From Acanthosoma haemorrhoidale (taxonomy: Eukaryota; Arthropoda; Insecta; Hemiptera; Acanthosomatidae): a stretch of DNA of 64,000 nt. Below, piece by piece: positions 33,581 through 44,656 of the stretch (position 1 is its first letter; the number at the start of each line of letters is the position of its first letter). A model generated the notes under the pieces. It saw only the letters and a program-made list of their open reading frames with translations, was not told the origin of the DNA and searched no databases. The position numbers were made by a program, and so were the translations under genes. The DNA lies in NCBI GenBank assembly GCA_930367205.1, contig OV884012.1, positions 36,471,520-36,535,519 of the forward strand, read 5' to 3'.

Positions 33581-35620
33581 ACGCACCAATGCAAGTCTGG
33601 ACGTTTTTGGGGGAATTTGCCTCAGTCTTGGACACAGCTGTCACAGTGTTATTGTCGTCTGACGTGTTTTATGGTGTATTTTATATTTTTCAATATGTGG
33701 ACTACCAAAATAACTTTGAAACTAATTGAAGATCTTCGTATTAACTACTGCTTGTAGGATATCGCACATATATATTGCGAAAACCGCAACAAACATGGAG
33801 AGCAATAAAAACGTTTGGCGTTTCAAAAAAAAAAAAAATCACACCAGGTAAAGCCGTTTTTGGCGGAATGCATAACAACTATGACCCAAGCAGTGACAAA
33901 CAGATATAGTTTCACAGAGATAGTTTTGGGGGACTTATTGAAGACGAGCAATAGAACGAATGTAAAAATAACATAGAAGCAACAACGGAAGACATTTTTT
34001 TTACCGATATTGCATTGCAAAGAGGGGCTTATCAAGCATATGGCAGTAACGATTTCACTTGTCCATCCCTCAGTACTGAAAGCGGTTCTAGCTCTGAACA
34101 TAACATAGGATTGCATGTTAAAATCGTATGTATCCAATAACAAAGGGACATAAAATTTGCGTAGTCTATTGCGCTTTGTAATGATTATGTAATGCGTTTG
34201 CTTCATTATTATGGTTTATAATTTATTATTGTTTTATTTCATTATTTTGTTTATTTATTTGATGTAAAGCAACTGCGAAAATAGAGCTTCAACCTTAAGA
34301 CTCGGCAATGATATTATCTACTACAGACAGTAATAGATTAATAGCACTTCACCGTTGGAGAAAGGATGATTAGTTACAATTATGAACTTAGAATGTGGAC
34401 CTGTCGTAGCTCGTGTCATAAATGGTATTATGTTAAATTAATTTTGGTCATAGGACATTGATTTTGATGTCGGCGTGTTACATATTGTACTATTATCTTA
34501 AATTTTAATCGCTTTTGTTTATTAAGATTTTTGATTATAATTAACAGCGAAATAGAGAGACCTGCGTGTACTGACTCTCGAGACATTTCCAGCAGGACTC
34601 CCCATTGTAGTGTGGACGAGACTTAATTGTTGCATGGTTGCACAGACACATTGAATCGGGGCAGCGCCACAACAATGTTCCGGTGTGGACTAGGCTTTAG
34701 GGAAATCGGCCTAAATGTCAATCCAAGAAAAACATAATTCTGTCGTAATTAAGGGAAACGTAAAAAATGAAGAAATAATGTCTATAACTGAAAAGTTCAG
34801 GCATATAGAATCCAGCTGAACAGAAAATTAATATTTGACGAAAGCGCAGTTCAAAATAAAATAAAATAAATCTATATAATCTGGTAAAATATATACCGGA
34901 ACAAAAATTAAATATCGTCAATCACTACAAATTTTCCTTTCTCACTTATATTATAATCGGATCATTGAGATCTATTTACCAGAAATAACTATTATAAGTC
35001 AATAACTAAGTAGTATTTTGCCAGAGGACGTATCTCAAAAATACTATTGATAAGCGTTTAGAATAAACTTAACAGGCCAATTTAGTCATGCCTAAATCAG
35101 CTTACTAACCGCTAGCCATGAGTTCTTTTAGCAGTGACTAGCTGGAGTTATGATGTAGGGCCTGCCCAGGTGCGTGCTAGCATACCGAATGCATAGGTTT
35201 GATCGATAGGGCAGCTCTTCGGAGGCCGATCCTAATCCACTCACCTTACTCTCTCGGTCATCATTTATTGTGTCAGGTTCATATCGGCCAGTCAGTACAT
35301 CGCTAACTGCTCACTTGAAAAGCATTAGTTAGAATCCTTGAAGAGGTCAGGGTCGTGGTTAGTAGCTGAATAGTATTCTTTCTAAGTGCAAATAAATTCA
35401 AAAGGGTATAAGCGGATGGCCTAGCGCAAGCAGCAACCAGGCATTGCTTGGCCGTAAATGCCTCTAATAACAACCGAACAATTATGAAAAAAAACAACGG
35501 TAGTTCCGATAAAAAGTGCATGGTTTTATTTGTTGTACGTTAGTTGAAAATCGTTTTAAAAAACAGTAAACAGGCTCAGGCTACATCTATAATTGAATCG
35601 TTAAACTTTTTTTTTTAATA
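33581..35620. other. AT-rich DNA, no gene seen
   Basis: The 127-codon minus-strand ORF 34206-33823 ends in a Phe run encoded by an A/T tract and shows no motif. 34550-34700 and 35130-35260 are GC-balanced and unassigned. A T run precedes 35621. Confidence 0.45.
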
Positions 35621-35900
35621 GACAGTGGGAGTCCTAGCGATATGTCCTGAGCGTTTGTGGCTCTTGCGCTTCTAGTCAGCCTCCATTGGATCGTATCCGG
35701 TGTAAATATTGTATGAATGAGCGAGTGATTGAAGAATTGTAAATATGGTGTAAATGAGAACGTTGAACACAATTATTTATTACCCAATAGGCAGATTGTA
35801 ATTTTATCACAATAAATATTTTGTACTATACATATTTCTTAGAAATAAACCTGAATTATGATATTAATTATACAAAATAATATTTATGGAGTATTTTATA
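35621..35900 (+). mobile_element. LINE-A 3' end with an unusual extra downstream segment
   Basis: It starts GACAGTGGGAGTCCTAGCG, has internal deletions relative to the long copy, then GTATGAATGAGCGAGTGA, CAGATTGTAATTTTATCACA and an additional ~90 bp (about 35808-35900, ending GGAGTATTTTAT). That extra segment occurs in this window only here and, inverted, at 39703-39800, next to the other LINE-A copy carrying it. Confidence 0.8.
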
Positions 35901-36599
35901 CTTAAGTAATGTCTGGATTTTGTTTATAGAACATAAAATTATTGTACTAGCTATAACGTTAATGTAACGGGGGGAAGTGAAATCGTGAAACATTAAAAAA
36001 TGGTGGCCCCTTTTTAAAAAATCTTTGACAAAGTACCCTTACGTCTATATACTGAAACCTACCTCATTTTTTGCCATTTCTTTTTCTAATTTATTTGATC
36101 AATTTACCTTAACTAATTTGGTAGGTCCGTCATGAGATCTTTAATTCAAATTGTTTTTATGTCTTCGACATAGGAAATTATCTCGATTGAATCGCCCGAT
36201 CTTAAGGCTAATGTTATAGTTATTAATAAATTGAGAAACTGGGAATTGTGAAATATATACAATAAAATGGTTATAACAAATAATTATAATTATATAGAGT
36301 GCTGACATTAATTATAAAAAAAATATTCAATTCCTTTTGAAAAGGATAGTTACTACTAATTACAATAAAAAAAACATGAAAATTGAGCTCAATCTCTTTT
36401 AATGGATCCATAATAAAAAACAATATCAATATCACCCAATCGATGATCTCCGTATAATCTTATCAACGTTTAGGGACGATGCTGACCAGATGGAAGGGTT
36501 GCAGGACATGATATTCTCAAATATCATGAATGTTACAATATATATATACTCTACGTTCAGACCTTTTTCGCATCAGTAATTAAAAGTAGATTCAACTAT

Positions 36600-36770
36600 A
36601 TGCCAGGTGACAACGATGTCGGAATAGGGAGGTCTCTAGGCTATTTGTAAATACTGTATGAATGAGCGATCGAATGAAGAATTATAAAAATGGTATGAAT
36701 GAGAACATTGATCGCAACTACTTAATGCCCAATAAGGCAGAGAGTAATTTTATCTCAATAAAGATTATTG
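36600..36770 (+). mobile_element. LINE-A 3' end fragment
   Basis: GACAACGATGTCGGAATAGG, GGAGGTCTCTAGGCTATTTG, GTATGAATGAGCGATCGAAT, then GCAGAGAGTAATTTTATC and AATAAAG. It is truncated at the 5' side. Confidence 0.75.
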
Positions 36771-38198
36771 AATTTAGAATTCGAAAAAACATATCTTTGA
36801 GTTTCTTCCAGCGCTACCGAATGCACAATATGTTCTTAAACATAAAATAAAAACTATAAATTCAAACCTTCAAGCCAGATTTTTTTTCTGAATTCATTTA
36901 ATTGAATCATGACTAAACGTTTACCATCGCATTTCGGGGCCATTCCTGAATTTACATTAAAAATCGGCATATGCCTACTATGATGGTAAATGGTGGATAG
37001 GCAAGACGATTCTCCTGGCCGTTTCGGGCTTAGCAATCATTTCAAACGGCCACCGCCAATCCTGACTAAATGTTCACTGAGTTACTTAAGCACCTTGTCG
37101 GTATAAATATACTCGAGAAGGCTGTGCAAGGAAATGGCAAGAGAGAAGTAAGCAAGGGCTTGGTATTTATTTGTAGCAGCGCTAAGACGGTTAGCCCCTC
37201 GGCTGGGCTAAGCTCCTTATCCTCACCGGCCCACGGATAACAAAACTGCCCACCGCTCGGCTAAGCTGTCTTCCTTCGAATATTAAGCAGAGTGTAAATA
37301 AACATTTAAGCGACGGATAAAACATCTTTATAATGATAGTGCTATGATAAACAATCATAATCGTCACTCCTAAAAAGTATTTAAATTTAAATAGTGCCTC
37401 ACAAAGGATAGTCGCGATTCCTTATTTGTAATCTGTCACAACATATTGCTTCACTTGTGGTTCCTACAAACACTACGAAAACCCTCAAAATACGCGTTTA
37501 AAAATTAATAAAAGAATTTTCAATAAAAACAATTTATTACTGTTTACAACGTTTTTTCGAATTTACATTTTAAATTAACACTGTAATTTATTACAAATTA
37601 CTTAGAAACATAGTTTTACTAATTTTTTGTATCAAAATTCGTTTTATTGGAATTTAAATGAAGTCCTTTTTTTCACTTTTAATTGTTTTATATAACGTCA
37701 TCGTCATAAGAAAAAATATTTTCTTAAAAGGATTTATTAATAAGATGACGACGAAATTTTTCATTTTCTATTTTTAAGTTCGGTAAGAACTCATCAACGA
37801 AAAATGTATATTTAAGTTAGTAAAAAAAGGTAATTTAAAGAAAGAATTTATATTTGCGTTAGGTAAAAAAAAAATTAAGGTCAACGAAAAAAAAGTTGCT
37901 GGAATATTTTAAGTCGTTTTCCAACAAAATATTACTGTGAAACTAAATCGGTGGAGGGGGGTTCGGTGTTGGGCGGGAGGAACCACTCGAGAATGCGCAC
38001 ATAAACTGCTGATTGTTTGAAAAAAATAATCGTTTGTATACAATCGATAGTATACCGCGATCGTTCATCGATTGTGATTACCGACAATCGATCACCACTT
38101 TTATGGCTAGGCCATTGCAGTGATGGATTCTTAGGTCTTATTACGTCAGCAACATAATCCATCTTAACGATCTTAATATTAATTAATCGTGAATTCAT
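36771..38198. other. AT-rich DNA; CAATCGAT cluster near its end
   Basis: 37080-37300 is GC-balanced and unassigned. At 38041-38092 there are three CAATCGAT/ATCGATTG sites, two of which form a perfect 9-bp inverted repeat (38067-38075 and 38084-38092). No gene is supported. Confidence 0.45.
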
Positions 38199-38382
38199 GA
38201 CAGAGGGAGTCCTGGTAAAGGTCAGTTACTCTAATTATGTGATGAGCACCTGTGGACCCTCGCGCTCTTGCCCAGCTTTCGGTGACACGACTGATTGGTA
38301 ATCGTGGGAGATCCCCTGACCCTCTGCTTCCTCTTTCGCATGTGAGGGAGGCGACAGTCAAGTGGTCCTGGGGTCAGAGGGG

Positions 38383-38433
<51 letters not shown>

Positions 38434-38670
38434 CGAAGCTCTCTAGGTCGAATTTAGGATGTGGGAAAAATATAAAATATTTGGAGTGATAGGAACCTTG
38501 TTCTAGGAGTACCTGCTTGAAGGTGGTGTGAGAGGAGTTAGGAATGTGGGAATCCTCGGTGGAGGCTGGTTAAGTCGGTACAGTAGAGGGGGCCTGGAAT
38601 GTCTGTATTTGTATATATCGTATGTACGAGGCAGTGAATGCGGGACTGTAACTATATTTCAACAAAAAGA
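38199..38670 (+). mobile_element. LINE-A 3' end, split by a LINE-B insertion
   Basis: It starts GACAGAGGGAGTCCTGG, continues through a GTGAGGGAGGCGACAG block to 38385, is interrupted by 38386-38584 plus the second duplication copy, and resumes TGGAATGTCTGTATTTGTAT toward a diverged GTGAATG block. It has the same start point as the copies at 35621 and 40743. Confidence 0.7.
38386..38584 (-). mobile_element. LINE-B relative, 199 bp, minus strand, with 48-base tail and duplication
   Basis: A run of 48 T at 38386-38433 is the A tail of a minus-strand insertion. The following sequence, reverse-complemented, ends TTCGACCTAGAGAGCTTCG-like against the family end TTTGAGAGCTAAG, and upstream has CACCACCTTCAAGCAGGTAC as in the 47 kb copy. 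The 10-bp AGAGGGGGCC at 38376-38385 and 38585-38594 flanks it exactly. The ORFs read across the T run and beyond (38252-38719) are artefacts. Confidence 0.85.
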
Positions 38671-38894
38671 TTATTGGTGCTACCAATTTGGAGCTCTCGG
38701 CATTAATGGTTTCTTTTAGGAGTCTTATCTTTTTAGGAATCCGTCAGTTTTTTCTGTCTTTGTCTTTTAAGGGTTTTGTGAGATTCCTGATATAATAATA
38801 TTGCTACGAAATTAAAAATATTAACACCTCAATAAAACTAATAGGACAATTTGAAAAATAAATTATGTTTCATAAGTTAATAAGTAGAACACAT
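38671..38894. other. Spacer
   Basis: AT-rich; nothing recognised. Confidence 0.4.
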
Positions 38895-39008
38895 TAAAAG
38901 GTGTTCCAGAATTAACGCTAGATTTGAATTTGCCGCCATTTGTGCAGTAAAGTGCTGGCAAACCTAAATAAAAACAATTTGACAGCTGACAGTTTAGGTT
39001 TAGAAAAT

Positions 39009-39679
39009 ATGGAGCGTTACACGATAGAACAACGTGTCTTTATTGTTGAACATTATTTCAAAAATAATGAAAGTTTATATTAGGCGGCCGCAGTTCGAAA
39101 ATTTCATACAAAATATGGTCGGAATAGTGTTTTGACTTCATCAACTGTGAAGAGATTAATTGAAAAATTTAGGGAGACTGGATCAGTTGGAGACACTTCC
39201 ACACTGGTCGTCCAAAAACAAGCCGTTCAAATGTCAATATCGAAGCAGTGCGTGAGAGTGTTGTTGAAAATCCAGGAACCTCATTAACACAGTTCTTTGT
39301 GCCGAAATTGGATGATGTTGATGTGGCTAATATATGGTTTCAACAAGATGGTGGCACATGCCATACAGCCCATGAAACAATTCAAATACTGCATGAGACA
39401 TTTCCAGGTCGTGTACTCTCTCGTTTCGGTGATCAGAATTGGCCCCCTAGATCGTGTGATTTAACACCTTTAGATTTCTTTTTATGGGGTTATTTGAAGT
39501 CAAAGGTGTATGTCAACAAGCCCGTATCCACCCGTGCATTAAAAAATGAAATTCAACGCTGCATCAACGAAATTCAACCACATTTATACCAAATGGTCAT
39601 GGAAAATTTCGACAAAAGAGTGCGTATGTGCCAGCAAAGTCGTGGAGGCCATTTGCCCAATGTTATATTCCATAAATAA
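39009..39679 (+). pseudogene. Internally deleted transposase, copy 2
   Basis: From ATG 39009: MERYTIEQRVFIVEHYFKNN, a 6-bp insertion creating a stop near 39080, then the helix-turn-helix part with frameshifts. From 39248 a clean 143-codon reading crosses the deletion junction in frame: VENPGTSLTQFFVPKLDD, then IWFQQDGGTCHTAHET, LTPLDFFLWGYLKSKVYVNK and the family-typical end RGGHLPNVIFHK. It keeps the second and third catalytic Asp positions and lacks the first. Compared with copy 1, about 13 bp more are missing at the left side of the junction. Confidence 0.8.
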
Positions 39680-39700
39680 CCCTCTCCTATTCACTTTATA

Positions 39701-40335
39701 AAATACTCCATAAATATTATTTTGTATAATTAATATCATAATTCAGGTTTATTTCTAAGAAATATGTATAGTACAAAATATTTATTGTGCTAAAATTACA
39801 ATCTGCCTTTTATAAGGCAATAAGTAATTAAGATAAATGCTCTCATTCATACAATATTTACAGTTCATCATTCACTCGCTCATTCATACAATATTTACAG
39901 ACAGCCCAGAGACCCCCCAAATCCACCGCGAAGAGAAAGCGGAGTCTTGGGAAGTCCCCCACGCTCCTCCGTCAGCCGCGTCACCGGATACTAGCCAGTG
40001 GAGGCTGACCAAGAGCGCGAGAGCCACAGACGCTCAGGACATGATTGGAGAAACTGGCCATTGCCAGGACTCCCACTGTCACGCGTTTATAGCAGGTCAC
40101 GAGGCCACTGCCGTAGGGTATGTTAAGGTCGTTATGAAGGGTTTTGTTGCTGACATAATAAGGGGCATTTACTATTGTTCTCAGGACTTTTGATTGAAAG
40201 GATTGGATACGCTTGATGTTCGACTTTTTTGCTGTCCCCCATAGCTCTATTCCGTATGTCCAGATTGGTTTAAGTATAACTTTGTAGATTAGTAGTTTAT
40301 TTTCTATTGAGAGATGGGATGGGATGGGATGGGAT
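39701..40335 (-). mobile_element. LINE-A, longest copy in the window (RT C-terminus plus 3' UTR), inside mariner copy 2
   Basis: On the minus strand from 40310 the reading is LSIENKLLIYKVILKPIWTY, then GIELWGTAKKSNIKRIQSFQ and SKVLRTIVNAPYYVSNKTLH. This is the post-RT block of Jockey/BS/X-type elements (IYK.I.KPIWTYGI.LWG..) and identifies the LINE-A family. After it come the coding tail, GTATGAATGAGCGAGTGA, CAGATTGTAATTTTAGCAC and the ~90-bp segment shared with 35808-35900. The insert is bounded at the other side by four GGGAT units (40316-40335). No clean duplication was seen; the empty site in copy 1 suggests that a few bases (TTTA) were lost. Broken by stops and frameshifts. Confidence 0.85.
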
Positions 40336-40412
40336 AAAAAAATAACAACAAAAATACTAAAAACTGTGTTTTCTATTTAAATCAAATCTTGCGTTAATTC
40401 TGGGACACCCTT

Positions 40413-40742
40413 AACATCTGATCTAAGCATTGGGTGTCCGATCTATCTCTAACTGACTTTATGTCCAAACTAAAAACATATTAGCCAATACCACAGCTCA
40501 TTAGATATGACACTTTGACGTACTCGGACCCAAAACGTTCCGGGTGTAGATCTTTTACGAAAATTACGACGGACCGGCGAAGAGTCGGTCCAACAATTCC
40601 CACCCTATTTACATTCGTGACGCTCCTTCGCTATTTAATAATCCTATTCATCTACAAGATATGGTATTATTACTTATAATATTTTATTATTCAGAATTTA
40701 TTGTTTTCTTTATAATTATTCAGAACCTGATATAAATGCATA
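40413..40742. other. Spacer between mariner copy 2 and LINE-A
   Basis: A GC-balanced stretch at 40500-40630 has a 6-bp hairpin GGACCG/CGGTCC with a 9-nt loop at about 40573-40593. It was not recognised. Confidence 0.4.
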
Positions 40743-41062
40743 ACAGTGGGAGTACTGGCAATGGGCAGTTTCTCCTATTCCGAGCGTAAGTGGCTCTCGC
40801 GCTCTTCGTCAGCCTTCACTTGCTCGTATCCGGTGACGCGGCTGACGGAGGGGCGTGGGGGACTCCAAGACTCCATTCCCTCTTTCCCATGTGAGGGAGG
40901 TGACAACCATGTCGATTTAGGAGATCTCTGGGCTGTTTGTAAATACTGTATGAATGAGCGAGTGAATGAAAATTGTAAACATTGAAACATATGAAAACAT
41001 TTATCACAATTACTTATTGCTCAATGAGGCAGATTGTAATTTTATCATAAGAAAGTTGTTTT
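40743..41062 (+). mobile_element. LINE-A 3' end, about 320 bp
   Basis: It starts ACAGTGGGAGTACTGGCAAT, has the full coding tail, GTATGAATGAGCGAGTGAAT, CAGATTGTAATTTTATCATA and AGAAAGTTGTTTTATAA. The open reading 40746-40985 is the end of the LINE ORF2 frame rather than a separate gene. Confidence 0.8.
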
Positions 41063-44000
41063 ATAAATTATTATTATTATAATTATTTTAAGCGGACTTA
41101 GTCCTGGAATAAATTTGTGTTTTTGGGTCGTTCAATGATTCAATAACTATCACTAATATGAAAAAGCCAAAGAAACGGGTCAGTAATAAAGGCAATGACT
41201 AATTTTATTACGTTCAATTTTCCATCACACTCACCCCAACCGAAATATATGCACAACTTCGTCTGTGAGATGGTTTCTAAGAATATATTTAGGCTGTCGT
41301 AGGTTTTGATACCATTCCTACTGACAGACGAAAATTGCCTGAAACAGAATTGAGATTGTGGCCTTAAATCGATGGGCGTAGAGCAACTAATTGAAATATT
41401 ACTCGGATGGAAAACAAGATAAGTTTTTCCCCTTTGAACATTTTATATCGTAGGCAAGTTAAAAAATAAATTTATAAAATTGTGTTATAAAAATTGTCAA
41501 CTTTTAAAATATATTTTTATAACAAATGGCTCCCCCCACCAGTAATAAACGTAACGGAGATACTTAAGGTACTTAGCAGTGTTTCCCTCAAAAACAAGCT
41601 CGAGGGGGCCAAATTATATGTAACTAGACTAGGACTAGACAAGTAGACTTGTATAATACATGGAAATGGAGAGATTAGTTGGAGCAACTGCAAGTCGGAA
41701 GTATGAAGTTAGTTAGCTGATCCGATTTCACCACGACACACTGTGGGCAACTGCTTGGTGTGTAGGACCCCATGATTAACTCGCCAGTTGTCCAGCAAAG
41801 TGGTCACGGATGTTTCCAAGATTAGCGGGTTATCTACAAGTTGGCTTGTACTGTGGTAGCTCAACTGGCTATGGTGGCGGCTACTCACAGGTGGCATGCA
41901 ACACCTGTAGAGTGATAGTTAGTTATTTTCAAACAAAAATAGTTCATAATATCCTGATGTATAGATTATGAACTATTTGCATTTTTAAATACAAAGAAAT
42001 ATAAGAAAATTAACGATTTCAGAAACCACTGACATTGTTTGCAGTAACACACCCATATGGCCCTGCTAGGTCTTAAGTAGATACCTGAGCAACTGTTCGG
42101 GTCGGCATTGCAATCTACGGTTAACTCAAGTGGAACAGGAAGGAGGCCGGTGGGGAGCTTATTGCCTAATGTTCACTTCTCTGCTTTCTGCCAAGCTGAC
42201 CATTGCTCGAAAAAAAAACCGGTTGGAACGGTAACTGAAGAACGAATGTCAACAGATACTCGCGGTATTCATAGGGAGTTTCTTAAAAGCTTATTAATTG
42301 AAATAATCGTTATAAAAAAAGTGAACATAATTCATTTTATTATTTAGCCACATTAAACTAAAATGCATCTAAAAAACCTATACTTTCTGCGTTACTGTCT
42401 TTAACTAAGAAAAATTCTGGAATTTTATACTTGTGCAAAAAATTTAAGCCGAACCATTATAAATTCGAAGATTTTGCAGATGAATAGAATAAATTTTACG
42501 ACCACTATTTTAGAATATATATATACAGTCAGATAGGCAGATAACATATTGTTCCATACCTAATGAAGGTATATACTCGACTCGCTAATCAGGCTCAGTA
42601 ATTTTAAAAAACGCTATAATTACATAGATTAGAAACCATCTTAAATTCTCAAATGATTTTATGACTAATTAGACAAAAGGACATTCAATAAACTGCTGCA
42701 AAATTGCTCTAAAAGAAACACGATTTTTGAAAAAGGTAATAATAAGCACCCGAAGTTTGCCTTGTATGACCACAATTTGCTTAACAGAAAATTGTTTACA
42801 CAATAAAATAAACGCCATTAATGTACGTTAGTACCGACGATAAAAACATATTGCTATAATTCAAGAAAAAAATGTATTAATTTAATCTTTATTTCTTAAC
42901 CGTAAGCTTGCGTACTATTTTTACTATGCTGCGAATTATTCACATAATTATTATTACATAATAATTAATGACTAAGCTAATAAAAATAAGAATTTATCTC
43001 CATTTTTCAACATTAGACTTAATTGTGTTAAACGAAATACATACATAAATGGAACACCACTCTGAAATGCATCAGCAATTCCTAATTTTATACTAGTGCT
43101 AAATATACTAATATAAGACATTCAGAAAAATAGCTGTATTGAAAATAATAATAAATAAGCAAATAATGAATTAATTGATCTTGACCCACGTCTCATATAT
43201 TTATACACATCGTGTACAACCGACCGACTCTAAAGCTCCTGCAGTTTTATTTCATGAATACTGAATAAAGCAATTTTCTTTAAAAGGCCAATCATTCCAT
43301 CATGACGATCATTCGTGATTTCCATGAATAATTCATGAATTCGTTAGGTCGAATTGGTAACAATCCATTATTTCCAATACTCCCCCCCCCCACCATTAGC
43401 CCTAAAGTAAGCTCCTACGACAGCTACTACTTGCTGAATTTGAAGGCGCAATCTTGCAAAATATCACCCGAAATGGGCGGTATTTCAACACGCTATTCCT
43501 GCTTGTAATACCCCCAAAGTATCTGAAGCATTATCCATTGCAATGAACGCAGCTCCGTAAATATATTCGTATTAATATACATGGAAAACATATATGACGA
43601 CATGACGAATTTTAACGTTACATAACATTATTCATAATTAACTTTACATAAATAAGGTAACTCCATATCAACACCTAATAGAACTAAATAGTAATTTAGG
43701 GTAAGTTATATTATTTAGTTATATTCATAGATGAGGTGTTTAGTAAACAAAATTAGTGCCGTTAAATTATGGGAAAATTGCAAGCGTTGTTTGTGTACAG
43801 TGCAGTGAAATTGGTGGTACCAACGGCCTCCACACTTAAGCCACAGGCTGAGAGTCTGCAGCCAAATATCGGATGGAAAACATGATTGCCATTATTGAGT
43901 CAATCCGTTATTATACATTGGCACAATTACATATTATTTCATAGCATTCTCGAATAGCAATAAATAAATATAAATAACAGTTGCAGTGAACTTGACCGGT

Positions 44001-44185
44001 ATATTACAAATAATATATGTTTCCTAAACAAACAGTTGTTATCGTGCATCTACAATTGAATAACATTGGCTTACCAACTACATAGAACGGCAGGTTCCAT
44101 AAAGTTCTCCACAATGCAGAGGGAGGTCAGTTGACTCTCACAGGTTTAAATAATTTAATTCCTTATAAACGTTTTGTTTGTAAAT
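41063..44185. other. AT-rich DNA, no gene seen
   Basis: 41690-41910 and 42050-42260 are GC-balanced with ORFs on one strand each (41897-41709 minus, 42108-42347 plus); neither shows a motif. A C run (about 10) lies at 43382-43391. Confidence 0.45.
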
Positions 44186-44196
44186 ATAAAACATAG

Positions 44197-44645
44197 TTCC
44201 CGACCATCACCGAAGCCATCAGAAGAAGACACATCAAATTCTTCGACTCGATCAAACATTGCCCAAACCCCTATTTCAAGACCTGACACCCCCACCACTA
44301 CCGGCAAGATGGCAACTCTCTTGATCTAGGAAAGCAGACCAAATAAATGGTGGACATTACGGCGCTTGGCCAAGCAACAACAAGCCTCTAACGGGCACCT
44401 ATCACTGCTATCCAACTAAATGAGCTTGCACTACATGCCTAGAGAGACTCTAGGTTCAGCCTTCAGTGAACTCTCACCACTGTACCGCAACATTTCCACC
44501 TCTGCCGAGGCTTCCCACACTCCTTAATTCCCTCACTCCACCTTCAAGCAGGTGGAGTGAGGACAAGGATCCGATCACCCCAAATAAATTCCTTTATTTT
44601 TCCCTTATCCATAATCTTAAAAATTTGAGAGCTAAGGGTAAAAAA
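44197..44645 (+). mobile_element. LINE-B relative, 449 bp, 5' truncated, with 11-bp duplication
   Basis: It begins in the ORF2 C-terminus, reading TITEAIRRRHIKFFDSIKHC, against TIQDFIKRRHIKFFDSLRH in the complete element. Stops follow, then the 3' UTR with a perfect 13-bp hairpin at 44531-44562 and the end TTTGAGAGCTAAGGG with a short A tail. ATAAAACATAG at 44186-44196 and again at 44646-44656 flanks it (the final A of the tail may be shared with the second copy). The ORF at 44466-44678 is a chance reading of the UTR. Confidence 0.9.
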
Positions 44646-44656
44646 ATAAAACATAG

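Larger units (their letters stand above)
38897..40412 (+). mobile_element. Deleted DUF4817-type mariner, copy 2, split by LINE-A
   Basis: The left terminus AAAGGTGTTCCAGAATTAA and the reverse-complemented right terminus AAGGGTGTCCCAGAATTAA form inverted repeats of about 30 bp. TA precedes the left end (38895-38896); the right flank is AA. Without the insertion at 39701-40335 the element is about 880 bp and aligns with 28126-29025 throughout. It carries the same large deletion in the middle of the transposase. Confidence 0.85.

Noticed and set aside
33823..34206. 127-codon minus-strand ORF
   Set aside because: It shows no motif, starts in AT-rich DNA and ends in a homopolymer-coded Phe run; probably chance.
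38252..38719. ORFs reading through the 48-base T run
   Set aside because: They join LINE-A, a LINE tail and reverse-strand LINE-B sequence; the Phe run is the A tail of a minus-strand insertion.
39703..39800. Inverted segmental duplication with 35808-35900 as the sole explanation
   Set aside because: The shared stretch stops at the mariner junction on one side and follows a LINE-A end on the other, which fits retrotransposition of LINE plus flank better, though duplication is not excluded.
40316..40335. Telomere-like repeat
   Set aside because: GGGAT is not the insect telomere unit (TTAGG), and the tract sits at a LINE/mariner junction.
40573..40593. Transcription terminator-like hairpin
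   Set aside because: A 6-bp stem in eukaryotic intergenic DNA with no gene upstream has no support as a terminator.
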